This document shows positions 16,618 through 25,256 of a stretch of 49,489 nucleotides of DNA, piece by piece. This DNA comes from Candidatus Eiseniibacteriota bacterium. GTDB lineage: Bacteria; Eisenbacteria; RBG-16-71-46; JACRLI01. The DNA is taken from the NCBI GenBank assembly GCA_025351485.1, contig JANXVU010000079.1, forward strand, positions 1 through 49,489, in the 5' to 3' direction. The position numbers were made by a program, and so were the translations under genes. Each line of letters starts with the position of its first letter. Within the stretch, counting starts at the first letter, position 1. The notes below the pieces were generated by a model. It saw only the letters and a list, made by a program, of their open reading frames with translations, was not told the DNA's origin and did no database searches.

Positions 16618-17628
16618 TTGTCCCAGGGATTTCGAGTCTCTCCCCGTCTCGCCGCCGTTGTGGCGGTGCTGGCGCTGGCCGTCGCTTCGTGCCGGCTCCT
16701 GGATCCCAACCCGGGACCGCCGCCGGTCGGGCCGGGTGGGGGAGGCCTGCCGGTGCCTTCGGACACCACGGTCTCCCAGCAGAAGGGCGGCGCCGTTTAC
16801 GGGGCGCTGTGCGCCCGCTGCCACGGCGACTCGGCCGAGGGGTCCAGCTTTGCGCCGGGCATCCAGGCCGCCACCGGGATCGGCCAGGTGGCCCGCCGGG
16901 GCAAGGGATCCATGCCCGCATTTCCCTCGGTGACCGATGCCGACGTCAACTCCATCGAGCTGTTCCTGGGGCATTTCGTCCAGACCAGTCCGCTGGATGG
17001 CCCCAGGCTCTTCAAGAGCTTCTGCGCCCGCTGCCACGGGGACTCCGCGCGGGGCGGCTCCGGACCGGGCCTGAAGGGCGTGAGCGGCATCTTCGCCGTG
17101 GTGCGCTCGGGGCGGGGCAAGATGCCCGCCTTTCCGACACTCTCCAATCCACAGATCGGCGCCATCGAGGCCTTCCTGCTCTCGCTGGCCCCGCTGGGCG
17201 CCGACTCGGTATCCAACGGCGGAGTGATCTTCGCCCGGTACTGCGCCCGCTGCCATGGGGACAGCGCCGAGGGGGGCGTGGGGCCGAATATCCGGGGCGC
17301 GACCGGGATCCGCACCATCCTCGCCCGGGGCTTTCCGCGCCGCATGCCCCCCTTCGCGTGGCTCACGTCGACCCAGGTCAACGCGCTGGAGACTTTCCTG
17401 GCCCACTTCCCCGCGGGCGGTGGGGATCTGGCGCCGGCGCACGCGCGGACTTCCATCTACCGGGCCAAGCCCGCTGCAGGCCTCGATTTGACGCCCGAAC
17501 CGGGCGTTGGTAGAGTCACCCGCGTTCCCAGCCCGGAGACAAACCGGCCCCCGAAGGCGGTTCGCCCCACACTTCCAATCCGGAGAAAACAGGGCCCATG
17601 GCAAAGAAGACCCTCCGTGTCGGCGTGA
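16618..17628 (+). CDS. Triheme cytochrome c lipoprotein (three tandem cytochrome c domains)
   Basis: The 336-residue protein starts at a TTG with GGAGG six bases upstream. A lipoprotein signal ends in AVASC. Three similar class I cytochrome c domains follow, each with CARCHGDS: heme-binding CxxCH motifs start at residues 65, 136 and 209. Each domain has its own distal methionine (GSMPAF, GKMPAF, RRMPPF), so each heme is probably His/Met-ligated. The roughly 72-residue period indicates duplication within the gene. The last 55 residues are basic and overlap a promoter and the next gene's start, so they may be little more than read-through. It probably accepts electrons from the molybdoenzyme. 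Confidence 0.88.
   Translation: MSQGFRVSPRLAAVVAVLALAVASCRLLDPNPGPPPVGPGGGGLPVPSDTTVSQQKGGAVYGALCARCHGDSAEGSSFAPGIQAATGIGQVARRGKGSMPAFPSVTDADVNSIELFLGHFVQTSPLDGPRLFKSFCARCHGDSARGGSGPGLKGVSGIFAVVRSGRGKMPAFPTLSNPQIGAIEAFLLSLAPLGADSVSNGGVIFARYCARCHGDSAEGGVGPNIRGATGIRTILARGFPRRMPPFAWLTSTQVNALETFLAHFPAGGGDLAPAHARTSIYRAKPAAGLDLTPEPGVGRVTRVPSPETNRPPKAVRPTLPIRRKQGPWQRRPSVSA
17488..17516 (+). promoter_or_regulatory. Promoter with a perfect inverted repeat in the spacer, for the Gfo/Idh gene
   Basis: TTGACG (17488-17493) and TAGAGT (17511-17516) are 17 bases apart, inside the end of the cytochrome gene. ACGCCCG (17491-17497) and CGGGCGT (17501-17507) form a perfect 7-bp inverted repeat around AAC, overlapping the -35 and spacer. 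This could be a repressor site or a weak hairpin. Confidence 0.5.
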
Positions 17629-18611
17629 TCGGCATCGGCGCGGCAGCCCAGGTCAATCACCTGCCCGCGCTCAAGAAACTCCCCGACGTCGAAATCGTCG
17701 CGCTGTGCGACACCGATCGCGACAAGGCACGCCGCGTCGCGCAAAAGTTCGGCGTGGAGCAGGTGAAGTTCAACCTCGACGACTTTCTCAAGGTCGAGGG
17801 CATGGACGTCGTGCACGTGTGCACGCCCAACTATCTCCACGCGCCCATGAGCATCGCGGCGCTCCAGGCCGGCAAGCACGTGTTGTGCGAAAAGCCGATG
17901 GCCCGTAACTCGGAAGAATCCGAAGCCATGGTCAAGGCTGCCAAGGCCGAAGGCCTGCAGTTGATGTGCGCCTTCAACAACCGCTTTCGCGCGGACGCGC
18001 AGTTCGTCAAGCGGGTCATGGACAAGCACGAGCTCGGCAACATTTACTACGCCAAGGCCGGCTGGCTGCGCCGCCCCGGCGCATGGGGCAGCGAGCACTG
18101 GATGAGCAACAAGAAGCGCTCCGGCGGCGGCGTGCTGATGGACCTCGGCGTGCCCATGCTGGACCTGGCGCTGTGGTTCCTGGGGCAGCCCCGGGTGATC
18201 AGCGTGAATGCCTCGACCCACGTGAGCGACGAAGAGAGCGGCGTCGAGGACCTGGGAGCGGCCTTCCTGAGGTTGGAGGGCGGGGTGACGCTGTCCCTGG
18301 AAGTGAGCTGGACGCTGCTCATGGAAAAGGACTTCCCGTACCTGAACCTGTACGGTTCCTCGGGCGCGGCGCTGCTCAACCCGCTGCGGCTGCACCGCGG
18401 CATGCACGGGAACCTGGTCAACGTCACCCCCAACCTGGATGCCTCGCGCAACGTGAAGGAGTCCTACGAGAACGAGATCGCGCACTTCGTGGATTGCATT
18501 CGCAAGGGCACCACGCCCATTTCCTCGGGGGAGGAGGCGCACGCGGTGATGAAGGTGATGGACGCGATCTACAAGTCGGCCGCGACGCGCAAAGAGGTCA
18601 AGGTCAGTTAG
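17598..18611 (+). CDS. Gfo/Idh/MocA-family NAD(P)-dependent oxidoreductase
   Basis: The 337-residue protein has the N-terminal Rossmann domain (GVIGIGAAAQVNHLPALKKL) and the family's EKPMA motif, with catalytic Lys99 in CEKPMARNSEE. The alpha/beta C-terminal domain includes GGVLMDLGVPMLDLALWFLG. These enzymes oxidise or epimerise sugars, inositols or related alcohols, often for cell-surface glycans. The ATG at 17598 has a plausible ribosome site (CCGGAGAAAACAGGG). It overlaps the preceding cytochrome frame by 31 bases but has its own promoter candidate. The substrate cannot be read from the sequence. Confidence 0.92.
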   Translation: MAKKTLRVGVIGIGAAAQVNHLPALKKLPDVEIVALCDTDRDKARRVAQKFGVEQVKFNLDDFLKVEGMDVVHVCTPNYLHAPMSIAALQAGKHVLCEKPMARNSEESEAMVKAAKAEGLQLMCAFNNRFRADAQFVKRVMDKHELGNIYYAKAGWLRRPGAWGSEHWMSNKKRSGGGVLMDLGVPMLDLALWFLGQPRVISVNASTHVSDEESGVEDLGAAFLRLEGGVTLSLEVSWTLLMEKDFPYLNLYGSSGAALLNPLRLHRGMHGNLVNVTPNLDASRNVKESYENEIAHFVDCIRKGTTPISSGEEAHAVMKVMDAIYKSAATRKEVKVS

Positions 18612-18612
18612 C

Positions 18613-20193
18613 GTGAGCCATCGCGCCGGGGGCCCCTCGGGCGGGCGGCGCGGTGGACTGCCGGGATTCCCGCGCGTGGGGCTGCTGTGCGCTTTGGCCG
18701 GTCTCGCCATGGCCCTGGCCTTCCCGGACTGGGAGCAGCCCTGGATCACGCTGGTCGCCCCGGTGGTCCTGGGCCTGGCCCTCGAGGGGCTCGAGCGCGC
18801 CGACCGCCCCGGCGCGCTGCGGCAGGCGTTCGGCCGCGGCTGGTGCTTCGGGGTGGGCTTCTTCGGCCTCGCTCTCTTCTGGATCGCTCGCCTGCCGCTC
18901 AAGGAACTCAAGCACGCCTGGGTGCTCTATCCGGGCCACTTCCTGCTGGTCTCCTATCTTTCCTGCTTCACCGCGCTCGCCGCCCTGGGCTACGTGCTGC
19001 TCCGCCGGCTCGGCCTGGCGCGCTGGCTGGCTTTTCCCCTGGCGTGGCTGGGAGGTGAGCAGCTCAAGGCCATCGGGGAGATGGGATTTCCGTGGCTCTC
19101 CCTGGGCTACGCCTGGTTCCGCACTCCCCAGCTGATCCAGTGGGCCTCCTGGGGCGGGGTGGCCGCGGTCTCGCTGTGGGTGTGCGGATGCGGCGGGCTT
19201 CTGCTCGAGGCGCTGCGCTCGCGCTCTGCTCCGGCGCGCTTCGGGTGGGTCCTTGCCGCCGCAGGTCTGTTTGCCGGGGCATGGTTCTCCGGGGACCGCA
19301 TGGCGCGAGACCTCCCGCACGCGCGGGAGATCCGGGTGGCCATCGTCCAGCCCAACATCTCCGGAGACATCAAGTGGAACCCGAAGTACCTCTTCCAGAA
19401 CCTGGCGGTCCATGTCCGGCTCACCGAGGAGGTGGCCCGCCGGAATCCGGACCTGATCGTGTGGCCCGAGACCGCCGTGCCGTCGTACTTCCGGTTCGAC
19501 CCCGAGGCCTTCCGCGTGGTGACCGACCTGGCCCGGAGGGTGCGTATCCCGCTCCTCACCGGATTTCCCGACGCCCGCCTGGGCGGGGGAGATGTGCCGC
19601 TTTCCTACAATTCCGCCACGGTGCTCGATTCCACGGGACGCCTTGAGCGCATCTACGACAAAATGCACCTGGTGCCGTTCGGGGAGCGGATGCCGTTCCA
19701 GAGGCTCTTTCCAATCCTGGGCCGGCTGGACTTCGGGCAGGCCGAGTTCACTCCCGGGAAGTCACCCCTGGTTCTCCAGGCCGGCCCGGCGCGCGCGGGC
19801 GTGCTCATCTGCTTCGAATCCATCTTCGCGGAGCCGTCCCGTTCCGAGGTCCATTCGGGCGCCGACCTGCTGGTCAACATCACCAACGACGAGTGGTTCG
19901 GCGCGCGCCACGCGCCCTGGCAGCACGCTTCGATGGCGGTGTTCCGCTCGGTGGAAAACCGGGTTGGGATGGTTCGGTGCGCCAACACCGGGATCAGCTT
20001 CGTGGTGGATCCGGACGGCCGCATCCGGGCTTCGACTCCCGCCTTCCAGACCCGCCTGGTGGTTGAACGCGTCCAGTTGAAGGCCTCGGACAGCGCTTTC
20101 ACTCGAGTCGGTAACAGGTTTGCATCCATCATGTTGTGGGGTTTGATCCTAGGGTCCATGGGAGGGGCGGCGCGTTCCCGCTTGACGACGTGA
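18613..20193 (+). CDS. lnt: Apolipoprotein N-acyltransferase
   Basis: Lnt adds the third acyl chain to the N-terminal cysteine of lipoproteins at the inner membrane, a diderm trait. The 526-residue protein has about seven membrane segments over the first 230 residues. The periplasmic nitrilase-like domain has catalytic Glu286 (WPETAVP), Lys350 (DKMHLVPFGE) and Cys400 (GVLICFESIF). A final membrane helix near the C-terminus is followed by a basic end (ARSRLTT). The GTG at 18613 lies directly after the Gfo/Idh stop. It works with the Lol genes at 42-44 kb and supplies mature lipoproteins such as the cytochrome upstream. Confidence 0.95.
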   Translation: MSHRAGGPSGGRRGGLPGFPRVGLLCALAGLAMALAFPDWEQPWITLVAPVVLGLALEGLERADRPGALRQAFGRGWCFGVGFFGLALFWIARLPLKELKHAWVLYPGHFLLVSYLSCFTALAALGYVLLRRLGLARWLAFPLAWLGGEQLKAIGEMGFPWLSLGYAWFRTPQLIQWASWGGVAAVSLWVCGCGGLLLEALRSRSAPARFGWVLAAAGLFAGAWFSGDRMARDLPHAREIRVAIVQPNISGDIKWNPKYLFQNLAVHVRLTEEVARRNPDLIVWPETAVPSYFRFDPEAFRVVTDLARRVRIPLLTGFPDARLGGGDVPLSYNSATVLDSTGRLERIYDKMHLVPFGERMPFQRLFPILGRLDFGQAEFTPGKSPLVLQAGPARAGVLICFESIFAEPSRSEVHSGADLLVNITNDEWFGARHAPWQHASMAVFRSVENRVGMVRCANTGISFVVDPDGRIRASTPAFQTRLVVERVQLKASDSAFTRVGNRFASIMLWGLILGSMGGAARSRLTT

Positions 20194-20211
20194 GTATTTG
20201 TATGCAATAAT
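20182..20211 (+). promoter_or_regulatory. Promoter for the subtilase gene
   Basis: TTGACG (20182-20187) and AATAAT (20206-20211) are 18 bases apart, in an A/T-rich island overlapping the lnt stop codon. Confidence 0.5.
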
Positions 20212-20257
20212 CTGCATTGGTCGGTGGCGGTGACGTCGTGAAAGGGACGCGCCCCCC

Positions 20258-20446
20258 ATGCGTGGATACGATTCGATTTTCGAGCAGCGCTATTCCCGGG
20301 ATGCTTCGTCCTGCAGGGAAGGGCGCTTTTTGCTGGCCATGCCGATCCCCAGCCCGATCCCCTTCGCGCCCGTCCGCCAATTCCTGAAAGTCCTGCTCCA
20401 CGTGGTGCGCCGCCCGGCGAACATGGGCACGGGGGTGCGGTGGTAG
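20258..20446 (+). CDS. Possible short leader ORF before the subtilase gene
   Basis: A 62-codon frame starts at an ATG about 40 bases after the promoter candidate and ends seven bases inside the subtilase gene. Its middle has a Pro-rich stretch (PIPSPIPFAPVRQF) and the end is basic. Only a distant GGGA precedes it. It could couple translation to the protease or be non-coding. The 20194-20439 gap otherwise holds only the promoter. Confidence 0.2.
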   Translation: MRGYDSIFEQRYSRDASSCREGRFLLAMPIPSPIPFAPVRQFLKVLLHVVRRPANMGTGVRW

Positions 20447-22665
20447 CCTTGCTACGGACCTGGATGATCGCCCTGCTGCTTGCGATCGGCGAAGCCGCCG
20501 CGTACGCCTCGCCCCGCCCGATCGCGGACGACCGCGTCACCTCTCCCGACATGACCGCCACTCCCCGCGCGGCCGAGCCGCGCGCGCGCATGCGTCTGCT
20601 GGGCCTGCGCCACTCCGACCACCGCCTGGACTTTCACGCGGTTGGCAGCGGGATCGTGAGCGTGGTGATCATCGGGGATCCTTCGCCGGCGGCCCTCGAA
20701 GGGGCCGGGGCCGAACTGGTCACGAGCGGAGAAGGCTTCTTCACCGCCCGCCTCGCGGAAGCATCGCTGGGGCGTCTTGCCGCCGTTCCGGGCGTCCGCA
20801 CCCTGCAGATCAGCCGCCGTGAAGATCCCGAACTGGATGTGTCCGCGACCATGGTCGGCGCCACCGCCGTGCACGGCTCCTCGGCGCCGCCGTGGAACGG
20901 CTACACCGGAAAGAACGTGGTGTTCGGCCTGGTGGACACCGGGATCGACTGGACCCACGGCGACTTTCGCGACCTCGCCGGCCACAGCCGGATCCTGTAC
21001 ATGTGGGACGAGACCGACGCCACCGGCCCGCACCCGGCGCTCTATCCCTACGGCAGCGAGTGGACCCGCGCCCAGATCGAGGCCCCCGGCACCTGCCGCG
21101 AAGTGGACACCCAGGGCCACGGCACGCACGTGGGCAGCATCGGCGCCGGCAACGGCGCGGCCACCGGCAACGGCAAACCTCCCTACACGTACGTGGGAAT
21201 GGCTCCCGAGGCCGACCTGGTGGTGGTGAAGACCGACTTCAGCAACACCGGGGTGATCGACGGCGTGAGCTGGATCTTCCAGAAGGCCACCCAACTCGGC
21301 AAGGACGCGGTGGTGAACCTTTCGCTGGGCTCCAACTACGGGCCGCACGACGGAACCGACCCCGAGGAGATCGCGCTGGACGCGCTCTCCGGTCCCGGCC
21401 GGATCATCGTCAAGGCCGCCGGCAACTCCGCCGGAGAGAAGCGCCACGGCAAGGTGATGGTGAAGCCCGGCCTGACCGCCACGGTTTCCTGGACCGTCTC
21501 CAACTACACTCCGAGCCAGCAGAACTACAACTATTTCGATCTGGACGCGTGGTATTCCGACCAGGACAGTCTGACTTTTACCCTGCTCTCGCCCAACGGC
21601 CAGACCCTGGGCCCGGTGCCGGTCGGCTACTACACGCCGCAGGCCGTGAGCACGCCCGACGGGGCGCTCTACGGAGAGAACGGCACTCAGCTCACGCAGA
21701 ACGGGCTGCGCCACCTATTCATCGAGGTGTGGGACCCGCAGATCGGGCAGGCGCCCGCCGTCGGCACCTGGACGCTGCGCCTGGACAACACCCGGTCGGT
21801 GCCCGCGCAGTTCGACAGCTGGCTCGCCGGCTACAACCTGGGCGACGGGATGGGCGCGGCCACCACGTCCGCCAACTGGGATTCGACCGGCGACATCACC
21901 ACGCCCGGGACGGGCCACAAGGTGATCACCGTGGGCGCCTTCACCACCAAGGGCTGCTGGAAGGCGCTCGGTTACGCCCACACCCTGTGCTACGTCGCCA
22001 ACCCGGCGCCCGGCGGGATCGCGTTCTTCTCTTCCCGCGGCCCCACCCGCGATGGGCGCATGAAGCCTGAGTTGTGCGCTCCCGGATTTGGCGTGGCCGG
22101 GGCCCTGTCGGGCTCCACCACCGCGCCCGCGGGATTCACGGTGGAGGACGGCGTGCACATGATCGACCAGGGCACCAGCATGGCCTGCCCGCACGTGGCC
22201 GGCGCGCTGTGCGTGATGCTGCAGAGGTATCCGCACATGGGACCCTCGGAAGCGCTCACGCGATTGACCCTGGGCGCGGTGCGCGATTCGGCGGTGGGCG
22301 CCACGCCGAACAACACATGGGGCTGGGGCAAACTGAGCCTCGCGGGCGCCATGGCCACGCCGGCCGCGGTGGACGGACCATCTTCACCCGCTCCGCTGGC
22401 GATGGAGGCGGGCCCGAACCCGTTCCGTGGCCGCGCGGCGGTACGCGTCTCGTTTGCCCGGCGGGGGCAGGCCAAGGTTCGGGTGCTGGACGTAGCCGGC
22501 CGCAGCGTCCGGACGCTGCACGACGGGGTGGTGGAGCCCGGGACTCGCGAATTCCTGTGGGACGGCACCCGCGAGGGCCGGATCCGCTGCGCCTCGGGCA
22601 TCTACTGGGTGGAAGTTTCGCAGGACGGGGCACGGGACCGGAAACGCCTGACCCTGGTGCGTTGA
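20440..22665 (+). CDS. Secreted S8-family (subtilisin-like) serine protease with C-terminal FlgD-like domain
   Basis: The 741-residue protein has a signal peptide (MIALLLAIGEAAAYAS), then a propeptide of about 100 residues. The subtilase domain has Asp166 (VDTGIDWTHGDF), His227 (GHGTHVGSIGAGNG) and Ser580 (GTSMACPHVAGALC). About 170 residues are inserted between the oxyanion region (NSAGEKRHGK) and the serine block, forming a beta-sandwich-like part. The last 90 residues form an Ig-like module (GPNPFRGRAAVRVSF, VRVLDVAGRSVRTL, SGIYWVEV) of the FlgD/T9SS-associated type. The GTG at 20440 has a weak ribosome site. Cell-surface or secreted protein turnover is likely. Confidence 0.92.
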   Translation: MVALLRTWMIALLLAIGEAAAYASPRPIADDRVTSPDMTATPRAAEPRARMRLLGLRHSDHRLDFHAVGSGIVSVVIIGDPSPAALEGAGAELVTSGEGFFTARLAEASLGRLAAVPGVRTLQISRREDPELDVSATMVGATAVHGSSAPPWNGYTGKNVVFGLVDTGIDWTHGDFRDLAGHSRILYMWDETDATGPHPALYPYGSEWTRAQIEAPGTCREVDTQGHGTHVGSIGAGNGAATGNGKPPYTYVGMAPEADLVVVKTDFSNTGVIDGVSWIFQKATQLGKDAVVNLSLGSNYGPHDGTDPEEIALDALSGPGRIIVKAAGNSAGEKRHGKVMVKPGLTATVSWTVSNYTPSQQNYNYFDLDAWYSDQDSLTFTLLSPNGQTLGPVPVGYYTPQAVSTPDGALYGENGTQLTQNGLRHLFIEVWDPQIGQAPAVGTWTLRLDNTRSVPAQFDSWLAGYNLGDGMGAATTSANWDSTGDITTPGTGHKVITVGAFTTKGCWKALGYAHTLCYVANPAPGGIAFFSSRGPTRDGRMKPELCAPGFGVAGALSGSTTAPAGFTVEDGVHMIDQGTSMACPHVAGALCVMLQRYPHMGPSEALTRLTLGAVRDSAVGATPNNTWGWGKLSLAGAMATPAAVDGPSSPAPLAMEAGPNPFRGRAAVRVSFARRGQAKVRVLDVAGRSVRTLHDGVVEPGTREFLWDGTREGRIRCASGIYWVEVSQDGARDRKRLTLVR

Positions 22666-22673
22666 AGCCGTTC

Positions 22674-22713
22674 GCCGCCCGCTTTTGACAGGGGCGGCCT
22701 CGTACTTTACATT
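22674..22713 (+). promoter_or_regulatory. Promoter for asd overlapping a hairpin; probable leaderless mRNA
   Basis: A consensus TTGACA (22685-22690) and TACATT (22708-22713) are 17 bases apart. Only six bases separate the -10 from the asd ATG, so transcription should start at or next to it; no ribosome site is present. The -35 sits in the loop of a hairpin (GCCGCCC 22674-22680, GGGCGGC 22692-22698) that may end the subtilase message. Confidence 0.6.
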
Positions 22714-22719
22714 CGACCC

Positions 22720-23724
22720 ATGAAGAAAGTGAATGTTGCGATCGTCGGCGCCACCGGGGCCGTCGGCCAGGAGATGCTGCGCATCCTGGACCAGCGCTCC
22801 TTCCCGGTCGACCACCTGCGGCTCTTTGCGAGCCGGAATTCCGCGGGCGCCAGGATCCCGTTTCGCGGAACCGACACCATCGTCGAAGACCTCGAGCAAG
22901 CCGACTTCGCCGGGGTCGACGTGGCGCTCTTCTCCACCGGGGCTGAGCTGGCGGCGCTGCACGGCCCGCGCGCGGCCAAAGCCGGCGCGCTGGTGGTGGA
23001 CAACAGCACCGCATTTCGCACCGACGATGCCATTCCCCTGGTAGTGCCCGAAGTGAACGGGCACCTTCTGGCCGCCCGCCCGCCGATCGTGGCCAATCCC
23101 AACTGCTGCGCCATTCCGCTGGTCCAGGTCCTGGCCGTGCTGCACCGGCTCGCCGGGCTGGAGCGCGTGTTGGTCAGCACCTATCAGTCCGTCTCGGGCA
23201 CCGGCAAGGAGGCCATGGAAGAGCTTCGTCGCCAGTCCGTCAGTCACCTGGCCGGCGAGGACGATCCGCCGCAGGTCTATCCCCGTCCGATCGCCTTCAA
23301 TTGTTTCCCGCACGTCGACGCGTTCACCGAGAACGGCTACACCCGCGAAGAGCTCAAGGTGGCCCAGGAGTCGCGCAAGATCCTGGGGCTTCCGGACCTC
23401 AGAATGAGCGCCACCTGCGTGCGCATCCCGGTGTTCCGCTCGCACAGCGAATCGGTCACGGTGGAGATGCGCCGTCCGGTCACTCCGGGCGAGGCGCGGG
23501 AGGCCCTGCGTGGCGCCGCCGGAATCGAGGTGTGGGATGATCCGTCGCGGTTGCACTACCCTACGCCTCGCGATGCCGAGGGCGGCGATAGCACACTCGT
23601 CGGACGGATCCGCGAAGACCTTTCGCAGCCCGGCGCCATCTGCCTGTGGCTCTGCAGCGACAATCTGCGCAAGGGCGCCGCGCTGAACGCGGTGCAGATC
23701 GCCGAGCACGTCCTGTCGTCATGA
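22720..23724 (+). CDS. asd: Aspartate-semialdehyde dehydrogenase
   Basis: Asd reduces aspartyl phosphate to the semialdehyde, the branch point for lysine, methionine, threonine and diaminopimelate. The 334-residue protein begins VNVAIVGATGAVGQEMLRIL (NADP site). The catalytic Cys is in VANPNCCAIP (residues 129-130). YQSVSGTGKEAMEEL, the substrate-binding RIPVFRSHSESVTVEM and the C-terminal DNLRKGAALNAVQIAE are all conserved. A double Cys replaces the more usual Cys-Ser/Thr. The ATG lies six bases from a -10 box, suggesting a leaderless message. It overlaps ecfT (ATGA). Confidence 0.95.
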   Translation: MKKVNVAIVGATGAVGQEMLRILDQRSFPVDHLRLFASRNSAGARIPFRGTDTIVEDLEQADFAGVDVALFSTGAELAALHGPRAAKAGALVVDNSTAFRTDDAIPLVVPEVNGHLLAARPPIVANPNCCAIPLVQVLAVLHRLAGLERVLVSTYQSVSGTGKEAMEELRRQSVSHLAGEDDPPQVYPRPIAFNCFPHVDAFTENGYTREELKVAQESRKILGLPDLRMSATCVRIPVFRSHSESVTVEMRRPVTPGEAREALRGAAGIEVWDDPSRLHYPTPRDAEGGDSTLVGRIREDLSQPGAICLWLCSDNLRKGAALNAVQIAEHVLSS

Positions 23725-24485
23725 GCGGAACCCTCGTGTGGGGCCGCGCCGTCGCGCGCCGCGGCGCATTCTCGCGGCTGGATCCCCGGACAAGGCTCGC
23801 CCTGCTCCTGGTCCTGCTGGTGGGGATCCCTTCGCTTCCCGGCCTGCCGGTCGTGCTGGCGCTCGCCCTGGCTTCGCCCCTGGCATCCCGCGCCCTGGGC
23901 ATGCCGGCCGGATTCACGCGCGGCATGCTGCGCCTGGCCCTGATCCCGCTGCTCTTCACCGTGGCCGCCAACTGCCTCTACGGCCCTGGATCGGGCCTTC
24001 TGCCCAGCCCCGGCCTGCATGGACTGCGCTCGGGCCTCCTGCACTCCCTGCACTTCTGGCTCACCTGGTTCCTGTTCTCGCTCTTCTGGGCCACCACCAG
24101 CCCCGACGAACTGTTGCGCTCCATGCGCGGATCCGGACAGACCGCGCCCGGCCCGATGCAGGACTTCCGCCTTACGGTAGAGCTTGCGCTGCGGTTCGCT
24201 CCGCTGGTCGGAGAGGAGGCCGAGCGGCTGGTGCTGGCCCAGACCTCGCGCGGTGTCGAGTGGGGCGGCAACGTGGCCCGGCGGGCGGGGCAGGGCGTGG
24301 GGCTGATCGTGCCGCTGGTGACCTCCTCGCTCCGCCGCGCCGAGGCGCTGGCCGACACGCTGGTCGCGCGCGGCTACGGATCGGGGCCGGCGACGCGGGC
24401 CCACGAGTACCGATGGCCCTGGCGCGAGGGCCTGATCCCGGCCGGGGCCGCCGGCGCGCTGGCGCTGCTCTCGAGGCTCCGGTGA
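23721..24485 (+). CDS. ecfT: Energy-coupling factor transporter transmembrane protein (EcfT/CbiQ family)
   Basis: EcfT is the scaffold membrane subunit of ECF vitamin and metal importers. The 254-residue protein has about five hydrophobic segments (ALLLVLLVGIPSLP, VVLALALASPL, LRLALIPLLFTVAANCL, FWLTWFLFSLFW). Its two coupling helices carry Arg-Gly motifs: LAQTSRGVEWG and ADTLVARGYG. It sits directly upstream of truA, as ecfT does in the ecfA1-ecfA2-ecfT-truA order of many Firmicutes. No ATPase (EcfA) or substrate-binding (EcfS) gene is in the window, so those must lie elsewhere. Start ATG overlaps the asd stop. Confidence 0.85.
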   Translation: MSGTLVWGRAVARRGAFSRLDPRTRLALLLVLLVGIPSLPGLPVVLALALASPLASRALGMPAGFTRGMLRLALIPLLFTVAANCLYGPGSGLLPSPGLHGLRSGLLHSLHFWLTWFLFSLFWATTSPDELLRSMRGSGQTAPGPMQDFRLTVELALRFAPLVGEEAERLVLAQTSRGVEWGGNVARRAGQGVGLIVPLVTSSLRRAEALADTLVARGYGSGPATRAHEYRWPWREGLIPAGAAGALALLSRLR

Positions 24486-25246
24486 CCGGCGACACCCGCC
24501 GCTACAGGTTCGAAGTGGAGTACGACGGCGCGCTTTTCCATGGCTGGCAGTTCCAGCCGGGCCGGCGCAGCGTTCAGGGCGATCTCGAAGCGGCGTTCTC
24601 CGCACTGCTCCACGAAAAGGTGACCGTGTACGGCGCGGGCCGCACCGATTCGGGGGTGCACGCCCTGGGACAGGTGGCCCACATCAACACGGCCAAGCCC
24701 GTAGTCCCCACCCAGCTGGAATTCAAGATCAACGGATTCCTGAAATTGGACCTGGCCATCCGCGGCATGCGCCGGGCCCACCCGGAGTTTCACGCGCGCC
24801 ACTCGGCCACCGCGCGGGTCTACCGCTACCACGTGGCCTTCCGCAAATCGCCTCTGGCCCGCGGACGGTCGTGGTACACTCGCGCCACGGTGGATCTAGG
24901 GCTGTTGAAGCGCGAGACGCGCCGGATCCTGGGCGAGCACGACTTCAAGTGCTTTTGCGCCCGCAGCGGCCGGCACGAAGATACCGTGTGCGAAATCCGC
25001 CGCGCCGACTGGAAATCCTGGCCCGGCGGCATCTATCTGGAGCTCGAAGCCAATCGCTTCGTGCATCACATGATCCGGAACCTGGTCGGAACCCTGGTGC
25101 CGATCTCCCAGGGCCGCTGGCCAGGCCCGAGTCTCACCGAGTTGCTCAAGCGCGGAGACCGCACCCTGGCCGGGCCCACCGCGCCGGCCCGCGGCCTCTG
25201 CCTCGTCCGTGTCCACTACCGCCCGCGCCCTGCCCGCAGGGCTTGA
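24482..25246 (+). CDS. truA: tRNA pseudouridine synthase A
   Basis: TruA converts uridines 38-40 of the tRNA anticodon arm to pseudouridine. The 254-residue protein opens with the strand RYRFEVEYDGALFHGWQFQP and has the catalytic Asp56 in GAGRTDSGVHALGQVAH. Then come FHARHSATARVYRYHV, HDFKCFCA and RFVHHMIRNLVGTLV. The GTG at 24482 overlaps the ecfT stop (GGTGA) and gives the normal N-terminus. The final strand is GLCLVRVHY. All parts of the family are intact. Confidence 0.95.
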   Translation: MTGDTRRYRFEVEYDGALFHGWQFQPGRRSVQGDLEAAFSALLHEKVTVYGAGRTDSGVHALGQVAHINTAKPVVPTQLEFKINGFLKLDLAIRGMRRAHPEFHARHSATARVYRYHVAFRKSPLARGRSWYTRATVDLGLLKRETRRILGEHDFKCFCARSGRHEDTVCEIRRADWKSWPGGIYLELEANRFVHHMIRNLVGTLVPISQGRWPGPSLTELLKRGDRTLAGPTAPARGLCLVRVHYRPRPARRA

Positions 25247-25256
25247 AAGGGGACCC

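Noticed and set aside
14529-17628. Porin-cytochrome conduit of the MtrAB type
   Set aside because: The cytochrome has only three hemes in separate class I domains and a lipoprotein signal, unlike the multiheme MtrA partner, so that specific name is not justified.
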